Positions 36,496 to 47,877 of a stretch of 64,000 nucleotides of DNA are shown one piece after another. The stretch comes from Tetramitus jugosus (taxonomy: Eukaryota; Heterolobosea; Eutetramitea; Acrasida; Vahlkampfiidae), in assembly GCA_937625935.1 (NCBI GenBank), contig OW569379.1, forward strand, positions 62,001 to 126,000, written 5' to 3'. A program made the translations under genes and the position numbers. The notes beneath the pieces were generated by a model, which saw only the letters and a list, made by a program, of their open reading frames with translations, had not been told where the DNA came from and made no database searches. How positions within the stretch are numbered: the first letter of the stretch is position 1; every line of letters begins with the position of its first letter.

Positions 36496-39252
36496 TTACA
36501 AGTCATGCCATGTTACAATCACAGTGGTTTTGTTTGGGATTAGCTTGAAGCAATGTTCGTTCTTCACAGCGACCAACTCATCTCCATCTCTGTACCTGAT
36601 CTTGTGAATATGATCTGGATCTCTTTTCCATTCGTCTGCGATAACAATTTTCAATTCAACCAAGGATTTGACTCTCGCTCGCCTCATATCTCCTTCATCG
36701 TCTTCATATCTGATAATTATGCCTTGTGTGTCAGATGTATCTGACTCAATGGATTGTGAAGAGCCATAACCAGAAGAAATCTTGTTTCTGGAAGTTATCT
36801 TCTCTTTTTGATTTACAGGTTTATGTACTTCCTCTGTGAATAAGCCTTTTTTGATCACACGACGCAACAAAGATAATGACGTACTTTGAATTGCTTGGTG
36901 TGTTGCAATATCTTTAAGAACTTCAACAACTTCTTTACCAAAGAACTCTTCGAATGCTCTCTCACCAAGAACGATCACTTCCATTCCCTCTGGAACAGCA
37001 AGATTGTTGGATGTTTCCTTGGATTTTAACCGTTCTTTCATTTCAGAATAAGTGAGGCTACTCTTCTTTTCATCTATCTTGCTAAGCTCATTGTTGCTCC
37101 AAATAAATCTCCCAGAGTCTATTCGACATATATGCTCTGAAGTAAACAATCCTTGAAGAGACTTTTGTGTTCTACTCAGCACAAAGAGTGTAAATTTCTG
37201 AATACTGGCTCCTTTCATCACCATTGCTGCTTTGAAAATTTCTTCTTGTAACATTGAAATAGTAAAGCTTGTTCCTTCTCCATAATTTTTTAGGGCATAC
37301 CCCACCATTATTCCATTTGTGGGGTAGAAAAACAAATCACAAGACTGGGACATCGGCTTTGGCTTATGAAAGTGTTTCACTTTTGCAATGTTAGTAACCA
37401 ACCAGCTCCAGTCATCAATTGAAACATCATGACTCCAAGGAAGAGTCTTCAATTCCTCCTTAATATCTTGGTTGTCCAACTTCTTAGCTTTCGTGGTAAC
37501 CTTGGGAAAGAATACCATTTCTGACAGATTAACATCTACTGCCATTTCAGCAATATGTTTCGATTGCTTATAACAAGGAGAAACATCTTTCCATTTCAAA
37601 TTTGTTGGCCAAACCTTTTGCATTGTCATGATGCGAAGCATGATGATATTGGACGTTAAATATTCCAGTAGTTCTCCAGAGCTTAGGATGGATGCATACT
37701 TCTGTAATCCGTTCAGAATGGGCAAGTGACGAAGAGCAGGTTCTATGTTTTGAATGATACACTCTGGAAAGAGGACTCTGTAAATCAACTTATTCTCTGT
37801 GGAATCATCTGTTTTGTCAATATACAATGGAAGTGCATGCAATATTTCTGTCATACTTGTAAACTTGTTGATAGATACATCATCGTCTGGAAATGTTACA
37901 CCTAAAGCACTCAAAGTGAATATATATGAAAGCACTCGACGCAATGGGCCTTCCAGCGTATTCAACATGTATATTTCAGCAGAGGTCGATGTAATGCGAA
38001 ATGAGCTTGGTTTCCGAAACGATTGATCAATTTTGTCTCTGTTCTTCAACTCAATCTTGGGTGGTTGAGATATGTCGAGACAGACTCTGGACACTAATCT
38101 AGGAATACCTCCTGTGTAAAAGTAGATTCTTTTGCAAAGGTATGCAATATCCATTTCCTGCAATCCATAGGAATATAAAATTTGCAAAAGGGGTGCAGAA
38201 AAGATCACTGTTTGTTTGACAGATTCCTCGATATGATCACTGGAAAGTGCTCGAAGAATGATATGAGCTGATGAACTGGGTGATTTTTCAAGATTCTTCA
38301 ATTCGGTAATTCGTTTCTTTCTTCCCAATAGAACGAGTGGTTGTGATTTACCAACTAGAAGAAAGAACAGTTTTCGAGATTGCTTGTCAACTAGAACACC
38401 CATTAAAACACTCCATAGTTCTATCAATCTTTGAGCAGATTGGATGAGATGATTTGATTGTCCATCATGAACTTCAAGGACCTGAATCTCATCAAATGAG
38501 ATGAGCAAAGGTGGTAGTTCATTCTTTTGATTATAAACGTCAAGAAATTCACCCAATGTTTGACTCTTCGTATACATATCTTCCAAAATATGGTCATAAC
38601 TGTGCATACATTCTAAGACCTGAATCGTTTGATATACTTTTCTCAATATGTTTGTGTCTATATATCTCTGAATGGAGCCTGAAGCATTAGGCGGGAGTAG
38701 TGTGGCCAAGTTAATCTCAACAAGAATTGCAGCGTCTAGCTTTGGACAACGACGAACTAAGTTACCATCCAAATGCTTCACCACATCTCTAAATTTTCGA
38801 ACTAGCGTGGTTTTACCGGACCCATATAACTGTGAGAGAAATGGCATAAAAGACTTTGTCTCATAGTTTTGTACAAGAAGCCAATTATACAATTCCAAGG
38901 ACTCCTTTTGCCGGTTCACAAAATGCATCTCAAAGATGTCACTCCCATCCAAATTTTGTTCTGGTGGCAACTTTACCTCATCGGGTTGAGAATGATAAGA
39001 ATTTCCTTTTTTTGGAGTTACCATGGAGGAGGTCGAAATCCCCAAGTGTTTCAATCGAGACGTGAGACTCTCTGAGGCATCAATTGGCGGTGATGTGTTT
39101 CTTTTCTGTTTTGATTGTGGAGTATATCCTGATTTAAACACCTTTGTCTTTCTTTTTCTGTCTTTTCTGCTTCGCACGATTGTTTTTGGTTGGTTCACAA
39201 TCTCAGTGTCGTCACCTCCTAGATCCTGAGGGGCAAGTGAATCGTCAGACAT
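36496..39252 (-). CDS. P-loop NTPase with nuclease-like middle and C-terminal PB1-like domain
   Basis: 918 residues from the Met at 39252 (MSDDSLAPQ); the frame runs 26 codons further up. A basic head (RSRKDRKRKTKVF) may be a nuclear signal. The NTPase (about 110-420) has a Walker A ending GSGKTT near 144-149, though the first Gly is missing (SQLYGSGKTT), Walker B LLISFDEIQVLE near 254, and a YTGGIPRLVSRV helical unit as in STAND/CR-type ATPases. Around 634-655, SCDLFFYPTNGIMVGYALKNY resembles the D...(E/Q)xK core of PD-(D/E)xK nucleases, but the residue two before Lys is Ala. The last ~78 residues (IIIRYEDDEGDMRRARV, HKIRYRDGDELVAV) look like a PB1 domain. This resembles Crinkler/RHS-like NTPase-nuclease proteins; the PB1 fusion is unusual. 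Function unknown. Confidence 0.75.
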   Translation of the reverse strand: MSDDSLAPQDLGGDDTEIVNQPKTIVRSRKDRKRKTKVFKSGYTPQSKQKRNTSPPIDASESLTSRLKHLGISTSSMVTPKKGNSYHSQPDEVKLPPEQNLDGSDIFEMHFVNRQKESLELYNWLLVQNYETKSFMPFLSQLYGSGKTTLVRKFRDVVKHLDGNLVRRCPKLDAAILVEINLATLLPPNASGSIQRYIDTNILRKVYQTIQVLECMHSYDHILEDMYTKSQTLGEFLDVYNQKNELPPLLISFDEIQVLEVHDGQSNHLIQSAQRLIELWSVLMGVLVDKQSRKLFFLLVGKSQPLVLLGRKKRITELKNLEKSPSSSAHIILRALSSDHIEESVKQTVIFSAPLLQILYSYGLQEMDIAYLCKRIYFYTGGIPRLVSRVCLDISQPPKIELKNRDKIDQSFRKPSSFRITSTSAEIYMLNTLEGPLRRVLSYIFTLSALGVTFPDDDVSINKFTSMTEILHALPLYIDKTDDSTENKLIYRVLFPECIIQNIEPALRHLPILNGLQKYASILSSGELLEYLTSNIIMLRIMTMQKVWPTNLKWKDVSPCYKQSKHIAEMAVDVNLSEMVFFPKVTTKAKKLDNQDIKEELKTLPWSHDVSIDDWSWLVTNIAKVKHFHKPKPMSQSCDLFFYPTNGIMVGYALKNYGEGTSFTISMLQEEIFKAAMVMKGASIQKFTLFVLSRTQKSLQGLFTSEHICRIDSGRFIWSNNELSKIDEKKSSLTYSEMKERLKSKETSNNLAVPEGMEVIVLGERAFEEFFGKEVVEVLKDIATHQAIQSTSLSLLRRVIKKGLFTEEVHKPVNQKEKITSRNKISSGYGSSQSIESDTSDTQGIIIRYEDDEGDMRRARVKSLVELKIVIADEWKRDPDHIHKIRYRDGDELVAVKNEHCFKLIPNKTTVIVTWHDL

Positions 39253-39384
39253 TTTGTTTTTTGAGTTCAAAATATGCAGCAAACGAAAAAAGAGCGCCAA
39301 AAACACCTGAGAAATGACCCGTAAATACAAAATTCCAAAGCATGTAAATATTCAATTTTATAAGTCTCAGAGTTTATTGTTCAC

Positions 39385-42300
39385 TCACTCAGCACCATGG
39401 TAGTTCCTATTCCGTGGCAGTTTGAACAGAGAAATACACATGGCATCAAAGTCATTTGTTTTGTCCTTGTCTTCTTCGTCAAAAGCATCGGCTGGTATGA
39501 TCGAGGTGTGTTTGAGGCTCACGTAATCCTTGTCAAACTTTTTGGTTGACTGAATATATCTCGAAAATAAAGCCTTCAGCTCATTGAGACCACTCTCAAG
39601 TTCAGACTGCATATTCTTCTTGTAGACGCGAATGAATTGACCATTTAGTGTCAAAGCTTGATCGCACAAGTACAAGAAATAGTGACACAAGTTATCGAGT
39701 GTTTCCACATGCACAGCATCAAAGTTAGATCTTTTTTCGTTATCAAGGAATGTTGTAACAATTTCCTGTGGTCCTCCATTGACGCCAGCTCTCACTGATC
39801 CTTGCAAGATCAATTGTAGCTCCTGCACGTCGGTGAATGATGTCTCCAAAACCTGTTCAATCTTGTGGATTTGGTTCTGAATATTATCAATTGCTGCCTC
39901 AATAGGCGTAAGAATTGTTTCTTGTTCATTGATGATTGGTAGCCTGGTAATAACATTGGGGAACGAGCCATCTACAGTGAAGATAATCTTCTTTTTGAAT
40001 ATCTCGACAAGATTAGAGTCTGATACCTTCTTTGTTGTCTTCGAGAAGGCGTGCTCATAATAGAATTGGCTAATGTTCAAACTTTCCTCGAATTTTGTTG
40101 TCTTGGAGGTTCGATTGATCAATGGCTTCACACCAGTCACTTGTATGTATCGTTTTGAGTCGTCTAATGTTTTCTTATCGGTCGAAGATGAGATAATTTC
40201 CACATTGGGATATATCTTCTTCAGTCTGTCAGTCATTCTAAACAACTTGAACAACTTTGGAGTCTTGTAAATGAATTGTTTGCAATTGATTTCGGGTCCC
40301 CATTGACTGCCAAAGAATCCCACTTGATAGAATACACTGAACTGTCTCTCGTTTCCAGTCGTACGAATCTTCTCGTAGATATCGGCTAGTTGATGATAGG
40401 CAGAGGCTACATTTTTGATGTCGCCTGCTCTTTGATAGATAGGTATGATCATATCGAACAGTGGTATACAGTGTTCATACTGTTCAGCATTGATAAAAGC
40501 GTTGATAGCCTTCGATATGGTGGTCAGAAAACCTTGCTCATCGAATATGGAGATGCTGTCGTTATGAGCTTCCGACTTGTAGGACATCTTCTGGGGTTCA
40601 CTCCTTCGGTTGGAAAGGAGAGGAGATAATTTGTAGAAGGATTCTACAGATATCAATTTGACCAATTCTTTATCCATTCTTTCCAGAATGGTGGCAATGA
40701 CCAACAAGTAGCACTGAGCACATTCGGCATACTGCTGGTTCTTATTGTGAAATTCGGCCAATCTCATCAACCACATTACTTTCAGTTCAGGAATATTGTA
40801 GAGCTTCGAGATATTCAACAGGAGATACTCGCTCTTGTAAACATCAGCACCAGATATACTGCAGGCAATTTCGACAGTTCCAAGGATGAGTTGGTTCATT
40901 TGATGACACAAGGTTCGCAGGTTTGCTGACAATCTTTCTTGTTCTGTCATACTTAAACTACTATCAAGTTTCGTGCATTCGGGAATCTCTTGGATAGATG
41001 CAGATAATACCACACAATTCTTCATCTTTTGTAGTAGGCGAGATATTGAAAGATTCGAGAGAACTTGTGGCCAGAGCGCATTTCCTTTCTCAGTCAGGGT
41101 AGCTGTTTTAAGGAGTGTGTACTCGGTTCTAACAGCATTCGTTCTCACAACATCTGTGTTGGAGTTGCACAAACAGAGCAGAGATTCACTTAATAGAGGG
41201 GCCAAAGACGATTTAGAGCAAGCCAACAGAGGGTATTGGTTCACGAGAGCTCGGATATACGTCATGACCTGCGTGAGCAGAAAATCAGGTTGACTCAAGT
41301 GAAGATAGCTCGTTAAGACAGTTGCAATAGTACTGGCTAGCTGTTGTCGACCTGTAGGACTCATAGTGATTCCAGAGCGAGTTAATTCTAGCACTGTTTG
41401 CGCCAGTAACCATAAAATGTGATAGCCCATGTCACAGGGTATATACTTTTCGAAGATGGATGAGGACAAACTCATCGAGTGTCGAGCTCGTCTTGGTAGA
41501 GAGCTCTGATGCTTCTTTGGTACCAACTCCTCTTCTACAAGCTGCGGTGGGTGAGTTGATGGTGAAGTCGGAGATGTCGGACGACTTAAACCGATGTTCT
41601 TATCAAAATTTTTAAGAGAATTCAAATCTACGTCTTCAACACCTGCTGATCTGGATCTGACATGTTGTTTGGCAGCTTCAAATAAAGACATGCTCTTGAG
41701 TTTCTGGAATGAGTTATCAAGTTTGTTTGAAAGAGCATGAAGGGTGTTTGTTTGCTGTTTCACATCCCTTCTTGAGAAACGAGAGGATTTCATGTTTCTT
41801 TGAATTCGTGCAGGCAAATTGTCCTTCTTCTTTTTGTTTCTCACATCCTTACCAAACTCGAAGGCTGTTAGTATCGATTGAAGAATACCAAGGAAGTGTG
41901 CTTGTTGGCCATGATTCACGTAGAATAGCCAAGCAGACAACTTTGTGTTATCAACATTACGAATGATGTGGTAAATTAACCCATACACAAGTTGTCTCTC
42001 AAACCTTGCTGCTGAATCCTCCGTTTTCAAATCGTCAAGATATTTTGAAGTGAGTCTCAGCAATTCACTGTGCACCATCTCAAACTGAACCTGATCAATG
42101 GATTGAGGACGCATTGATTTATCCGTATCGACCGGATTTCTCTTGTTTGACTCAATACCTGCGATTTTTTGTTTAACTTTGGCAATCTCTTTCTGAATTT
42201 TCTTTTTGTGACTGTCTACTTGGGTATTCCAGTCATGAACCACCTCAGTGAATCGCTGAACGAACTCGAAATGCATTTGATTTATCCTTCTCTTGTGAAC

Positions 42301-45300
42301 AGCGTCTTGATATCTCGAGTCCCAAGTAGATTGACACACAATTTCGTACATGAGAGCACATGCCTTCGATCGATTATCTCTTGAAGAATTTGATAGGCCT
42401 CTCATAACACAATCCACTAAATTTGTAAATAGGAAGTGTCTGTGTGTAACAGACGGCACATCCTGATTGCTCCTAGACTTGTTAACTGCTCGTCGCTCCG
42501 CTGGTCTTGGCAAGCAAAGCTCCAAATAGTTCTGAAACTGGAATAAGTGATACATAAAGCAAAGTAGCATGTTGGATGCAATTGGTGTAGATATCTTGTT
42601 AAACATCGCTATAATATTGTATATCAAGGACAGAATGAGCGTGCGGCTGAGTCCGGCAGAGAGTAAGTTCGTTACAAATGATCCAACTTCAGCACCGATA
42701 TGCTGAATGTTTTTCTCTAAGTGAGCATCGATGAACGAGGCTAGAGACTCAGTAAATAATAAAGTCAAATCAGCAACAGAGGATTCTGACAGGTCGCAAG
42801 TCTGATAATGTAAAATCAGAGACTTAAGCAGAACCGAAAATAGGAACCATGAATTATGCAATATAAAGGACACATTGAACTCAACTTTGGACTCCATAAA
42901 CTTTCGAGTCTCGGACAAAAATATGTGGAGAATGTCGCTGTCATTGAAGTAGTACTTAACATATGCCAAAATAGATGCCATATCCTCTTTTGCAAACTTG
43001 TGAACCACGCGCATAATTACACTGAAACAGTTCGTTCTCAATTCAGCACTTGTTGTGTGTTTAAAAATGGCGACCAGTTCGTTCAAAATCATAGGAACAT
43101 ATTGTGCGAGAGAGAATGAAATGAACGACAAACAGTTAGTTCCTGATATAAATGCTGCGTTGTCAACGTTCGTATAATCCTGGAAGCTATTCACGAAGTG
43201 TTTGAAAGGTTCCAAACTACAATCACTACTCTGAAAGTTTAGTGAACGGTGAACAATCTCAAGTTCAAAACATCCATAACTGTATCGATTTTGATTCGTA
43301 AGATACTTGCTCATTTTGCCATCAACCTTATAAATAGGAAGCGTTACTTTTCCTTGTGAAACAGATGTCAGGTTAATATATGAGTATCCAACTAGTTTCT
43401 TTACACCATTTTTCTTCAACAGAGACTCCTTTGATGTGCAATTGTAGAATTTGAACAGAATGTTTTGCGACTCCTTTGGTTGGAACGGCAGCTTCAACTT
43501 CATCTCGCTCGAGAATTCTGGTGACGTGTCTAATTATTAACTTGGGTTAGTCATTCCATTTTCTATGAGAATACACAAAAGAAACAGAAGGTAATACATA
43601 CTGTTGCACGAAACCGTAGAGAAGGCAGACGATTGCATTTCTGTGCTCATCTCAGGATAGTTGGTATAGAACACGGGAATACCGCTTTTCTCTATATCCG
43701 AATCATCCATCTGTAGCGATGCTACAATTTGTATATTCTTGATTTCTTTTGATATTGTTACAGAATGTGGTAACAACAAGCAATTATTCTCAATGGTTAG
43801 TGTCATATTATTCAATGGGAGTAATGTTTTCACGGGCACTCCGCGTATTTCATTACCCTTCTCATCCTCAAGAACAATGCGAGCTTCTGGAGCGTCTGCA
43901 TATTCCTCATACTTTGCCATCAACTCGCTGAATGTAAGCGTAATGAATCCATCAATAGACTTGTACTTTTTCGAATCAGATGACAAGAACTGTTGCAATA
44001 GAACTGGATCTCTAACATTACCAATACTAGATGGCAACAAAAACAAAGGTAGAGCTTGCAATGGAGAATCTAGTGCTTCCTTTAGATTCACAGCTGACCA
44101 CGCAAAAGAAGAGTACAAATCAGGGAACGATTCGTGACTCTTCTGTATTTTTGTCCTCAGAGATTTAACATCTTTTATCTTTGCCTTGGAATATACTTCG
44201 TTTACCATTTCGGCATCATCACCCAGATATTTACGACTAAACTTGAATAATGCCATCATGTTCGAATTAATCACTGATAATTTAAATATGGCGGCATGTT
44301 TCTCATTCAATGACTCGTTGCTCGATATCTCAAACGAATAGGACTCTGTAATCTTGTTACACTCGCTTCCATTGATCTCATAGATTGTTACAGAGCAATA
44401 AATTGGTTCCAACGCAGTTTCCTTGATTGCATCCAACAATTTGATATTCAACCTTTTTGGGCTGAATAGAACTCGAGACGTACTGCACTGAATCTCCTCC
44501 AACAAGTCAAAATCAGAAATGATCAAATCAGAGGAATCACGCTCCATCTCCATCATTGTCTGATTCAACAGCTCTAAAAACGTTGCAGGTTGCGACTCTG
44601 ACATGACATTCAACACAAAGTTGGCCCGATCATCATGTCGACAGTTCTTTTCAATCTCGTCATGAACATTCCACAAATCATCAATCATGGGAGCTATTTT
44701 CTGTTGAGCATTTTCACCACTGTTGTTAGTATCATTGTTATTTACATGATTATTATTCGAACTACTTCTATGATTATTGTTGTTGCCGTTGTTATTTGAG
44801 ACTAGCATGCTCTTACTTCTGGCAGCAGCCCATTTTTTCACATTGGAGCTATTATTGTTGTTGTTGTTGTTGTTGTTGTCTGAGATTGCTTGCTTCTTAA
44901 TGTCATTGGAGGAGACAAGCTGTTGTGTTGTCGACGTAGATGTTGACGACGATGGTGGTGCTGAAGGGATCAATGAGCTATTCGCATTTTTCGTCGGATC
45001 AAACTGTTGATACACGTGCTCTTCAGAAAAATTGGGAATAGTCCAATTCGATGGTGCATTGTTTGTGTGAGCTTGTGGTGATCGACTCAGTAGGACATAA
45101 TCCTGAGTGATTGTTTGTATGCATCGAGCAACGTGACGAGGCAACAATGACTCCTCTTGCTCATACAAATCTTTCAGTAACCACCACTGTTCATTGCCGC
45201 GCTTTTCATCATCGTAGCTATTGTCGGAGTTGGAAGTCGGATGAATAGCTGCCGTTGTGGTTGGGTTCGGTCCTCTCGGAGAATTGGCCGCAACAGCCGT

Positions 45301-45591
45301 TGTAGAGGTGGTGTTTTTTGTCGTAGTTTTTCGACGTTGGTTTTTTAAATGGAGACTTCTCTGTTTCGTGGTACACAGAAAAATTTCATTGACGGGCGAA
45401 GCTCTGGGTGATGGTAGTCTGGGTGATGTTTGGTGTGGTAATCGAGGCGATATCACAAATGGATCACACTGCTTGACTGCAGAGTCCCAGCATGACTGAA
45501 ATCGCTTAATTTCAGACAAGAAACTCAGTGGTTGCGGTGGTGGGGGTGGTAGGGGAGGAGTTGTTGTTTGTTTCCTCGGTGTAACGGACAT
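39385..45591 (-). CDS. DOCK-family GEF, Zizimin/DOCK-C or D type
   Basis: Two exons on the minus strand, 45591-43602 and 43529-39385; 2044 residues. A 72-nt intron (GTATGT...AATTAG) joins SCN to NTSPEFSSEMKLKLP in phase. SPEF..E.K..LP followed by NILFKFYN is the conserved DHR-1 segment of DOCK9-type proteins, so the two long ORFs here are one gene. The head is low complexity (Pro, Asn, Ser). DHR-1 is at about 620-760, a helical region follows, and the DHR-2 GEF domain at about 1570-2020 includes FYQVGFFGSQWGPEINCKQFIYKTPK and LQGSVRAGVNGGPQE. There is no SH3. Animal relatives activate Cdc42 or Rac. With DOCK-A it gives two DOCK subfamilies within 20 kb. Confidence 0.93.
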
Positions 45592-45810
45592 GATGAGTAA
45601 TCTCGTACGTGTGGGTGTTGGTGTTTATGTTATTGTTTTTCAGCTCGCTCAGAATCCCAACCGAACCTCAAACGAATTTTTTTTGTGACAAAACAACTTC
45701 TGTCGGGGTGTGACCTGTGATGTCAAATGTCGAAGAGAACTTGTTTTGGTGAGATCGCGCCTTTTTGTGGCATCTGAACAAAACTGTGAAAGTGCGCAGT
45801 TAACATACCA

Positions 45811-47739
45811 TTATCTTTTTATGCGGAAGGAGACTTGGTGTTGTGGTGTTAGTTGGAACAGGTGCTTGTTTCCTTCCATGGCAACATCATTCGCAAACAC
45901 TTCAACATTCTTGTATTCGGGAACCTTGAATGCCTTCTTGATGGTGTTCACAAATTCTGGCAGCTGAGTGGTAGAAACACGAAGAACCTGTTCAATGTTT
46001 GTGTCCAAATTCTTGACATGAACAGTGAAGAAGCACTCTGATTCCAACATTGCTCTATTCTTCTTGAACATATTGTAGTGCAATCTACATGGCAATGTCA
46101 CTCTTCCGTCGACAGGATTGTACGATACAATACGTGTGCGAGACAATTTTTCGATATACTCCTGAGATATTCCTGCATTGACAAAGTCATGCAATTCAAC
46201 ACCTGGGCCACAACTACTTGGTCCATTTCCTACTCCAATGCTTGTAATCTTGGCCAATTTTGTGGAATGCTCGCTTGGTTGCTCGACGTTCATGATATTC
46301 TCATTTTGTTCGCTCTTTTCAATAAGACGATTGATAACATACAATCTAGCGAGAGGAGGCGTCTTGTCTACTGACCTGCCCAAGTCACCACGAGCTGCAT
46401 TTTTGATCCACTGCTCCATGGACAGTTCCACTTCCTCAATCTTTTGCTCGGTTGGATCTCTAGCAAGCTTCTCCAGATGTGCAATACGACCACCGACCAA
46501 TTGAAACACTTTATCAAAGTCTAATTGACTCTCTTTGCGATGATGCTTCAATAATCTTTCAAACACTTCTTTCGATTGATGATAGTCCATGTCATTCATC
46601 GTAATATACTTTACGTTCTGTGTCAATCCAGCCTCACGTACCACTTGATCAATGAATCCATCGCCTGACACCACAATCACACTGCAGCTCTCCAGTTGTG
46701 TCAACCAATTGAACAATTCTTTAACAGCGAAAAAGTCTGCACTATTGGCCCCTGCAGTTCCATTCGATGAATTCTTGTCAAGCGAATATACCAAGTGACT
46801 CACTCCATCGAGTAAAATGACTCTCTGTCGATTCAAAATGTTCAAAATGTTAATGTCCAGTCGATGTTCAACCTCTGCTGCAATATCAATGAATTCACTC
46901 TTTTGTTTAACGTCAGACTTCTTTCCAAAGTCTCCAATCGCCAAAATCTTACGAATGGCAGCCTCCAGTGCACTCTCCTCCAGTCCAAAGCTGATACGCA
47001 ATCTCTGCATGAGCTGATCACCACCCGAAGCACCCTTCAACTTCACCTGACACACCTCATAGTTTAACGAATCTGACAATAGCAACTCTACCAACGTTGA
47101 CTTACCAGCTCGATCAGGAGCACACAACACTAGTATTTGCTTACTGTCAAGCTTCTCAAGTTCATCTTTCAGTCGTTCTTTCAACTCATCCAAGACGACC
47201 TCGGAACCAGGTTGTGTCGTATAGTGATTAATTCCAGAAAATGTTTTTCTCATGTTTGCAATGGGCTGAAACGATTGTTGCCAAATGAGATAGGCAACGA
47301 CAGCTGTTAGAGTCGATGAACTAAATAATAAGCCTTTCCATCGACCGATCAACCCTCCGTCGGTTGAAGTCTTCTTCTTGTTGCCCTCTGACTCTGATGA
47401 TTCTTGCTGTTGTTGTTTTTGTTGTTCCTCCTCTGGTTGTTGCTGCTGTTTCAATGCCTTTTGCATCAACAATTGCATCTCCAGTTGTGAAGTATAGCTC
47501 TTGCTCAACAAGTCATTCATCTGTGTCAATTGCTGGGATAGCGTCTTGCTTGTTGACGTGTCATCTGTAGGTCTTGTGGTCGTGTCCTCTGAGGATGACG
47601 ACATCTCTTGTGTTGCACAAGGAGGGAAAACTGTGTGAAATTGTTGTACTTCAGATACCAATCTGCCATGTTGATAACCAGCACGATTCCTCAATGACCC
47701 AAAGCAAGATCGACGATATGAAGTGAGAGATGATCGCAT
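45811..47739 (-). CDS. Probable mitochondrial membrane P-loop ATPase
   Basis: 642 residues. The N-terminus is rich in Arg/Ser with no acidic residue for ~40 positions (MRSSLTSYRRSCFGSLRNRAG), like a presequence. A Gln/Glu-rich coiled segment and one TM (about 133-155, LLFSSSTLTAVVAYLIWQQ) follow. The soluble part has a Walker A-like ILVLCAPDRAGKSTLVELL near residue 203, where Ala takes the place of the first Gly, and Walker B RVILLDGVSHLV. Further motifs are VIVVSGDGF and LVGGRIAHLEKLARDP, as in AAA/STAND helical lids. The last ~150 residues form an unrecognised domain. The role is not known; inner-membrane protein quality control or nucleoid attachment (Yme2-like) are possible. Confidence 0.7.
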   Translation of the reverse strand: MRSSLTSYRRSCFGSLRNRAGYQHGRLVSEVQQFHTVFPPCATQEMSSSSEDTTTRPTDDTSTSKTLSQQLTQMNDLLSKSYTSQLEMQLLMQKALKQQQQPEEEQQKQQQQESSESEGNKKKTSTDGGLIGRWKGLLFSSSTLTAVVAYLIWQQSFQPIANMRKTFSGINHYTTQPGSEVVLDELKERLKDELEKLDSKQILVLCAPDRAGKSTLVELLLSDSLNYEVCQVKLKGASGGDQLMQRLRISFGLEESALEAAIRKILAIGDFGKKSDVKQKSEFIDIAAEVEHRLDINILNILNRQRVILLDGVSHLVYSLDKNSSNGTAGANSADFFAVKELFNWLTQLESCSVIVVSGDGFIDQVVREAGLTQNVKYITMNDMDYHQSKEVFERLLKHHRKESQLDFDKVFQLVGGRIAHLEKLARDPTEQKIEEVELSMEQWIKNAARGDLGRSVDKTPPLARLYVINRLIEKSEQNENIMNVEQPSEHSTKLAKITSIGVGNGPSSCGPGVELHDFVNAGISQEYIEKLSRTRIVSYNPVDGRVTLPCRLHYNMFKKNRAMLESECFFTVHVKNLDTNIEQVLRVSTTQLPEFVNTIKKAFKVPEYKNVEVFANDVAMEGNKHLFQLTPQHQVSFRIKR

Positions 47740-47877
47740 TATTGTGTTTTGTTTTGTTTGGCTGTGTGGAACTTCTCAGTGAAAACAACGACTATTTTTA
47801 TTTATTTCTGGATCAACTTTTCTTTTCCAACACAGTTTGGGAATGATAGAGATAGATCATTATCGGTAGTTTTGCCA

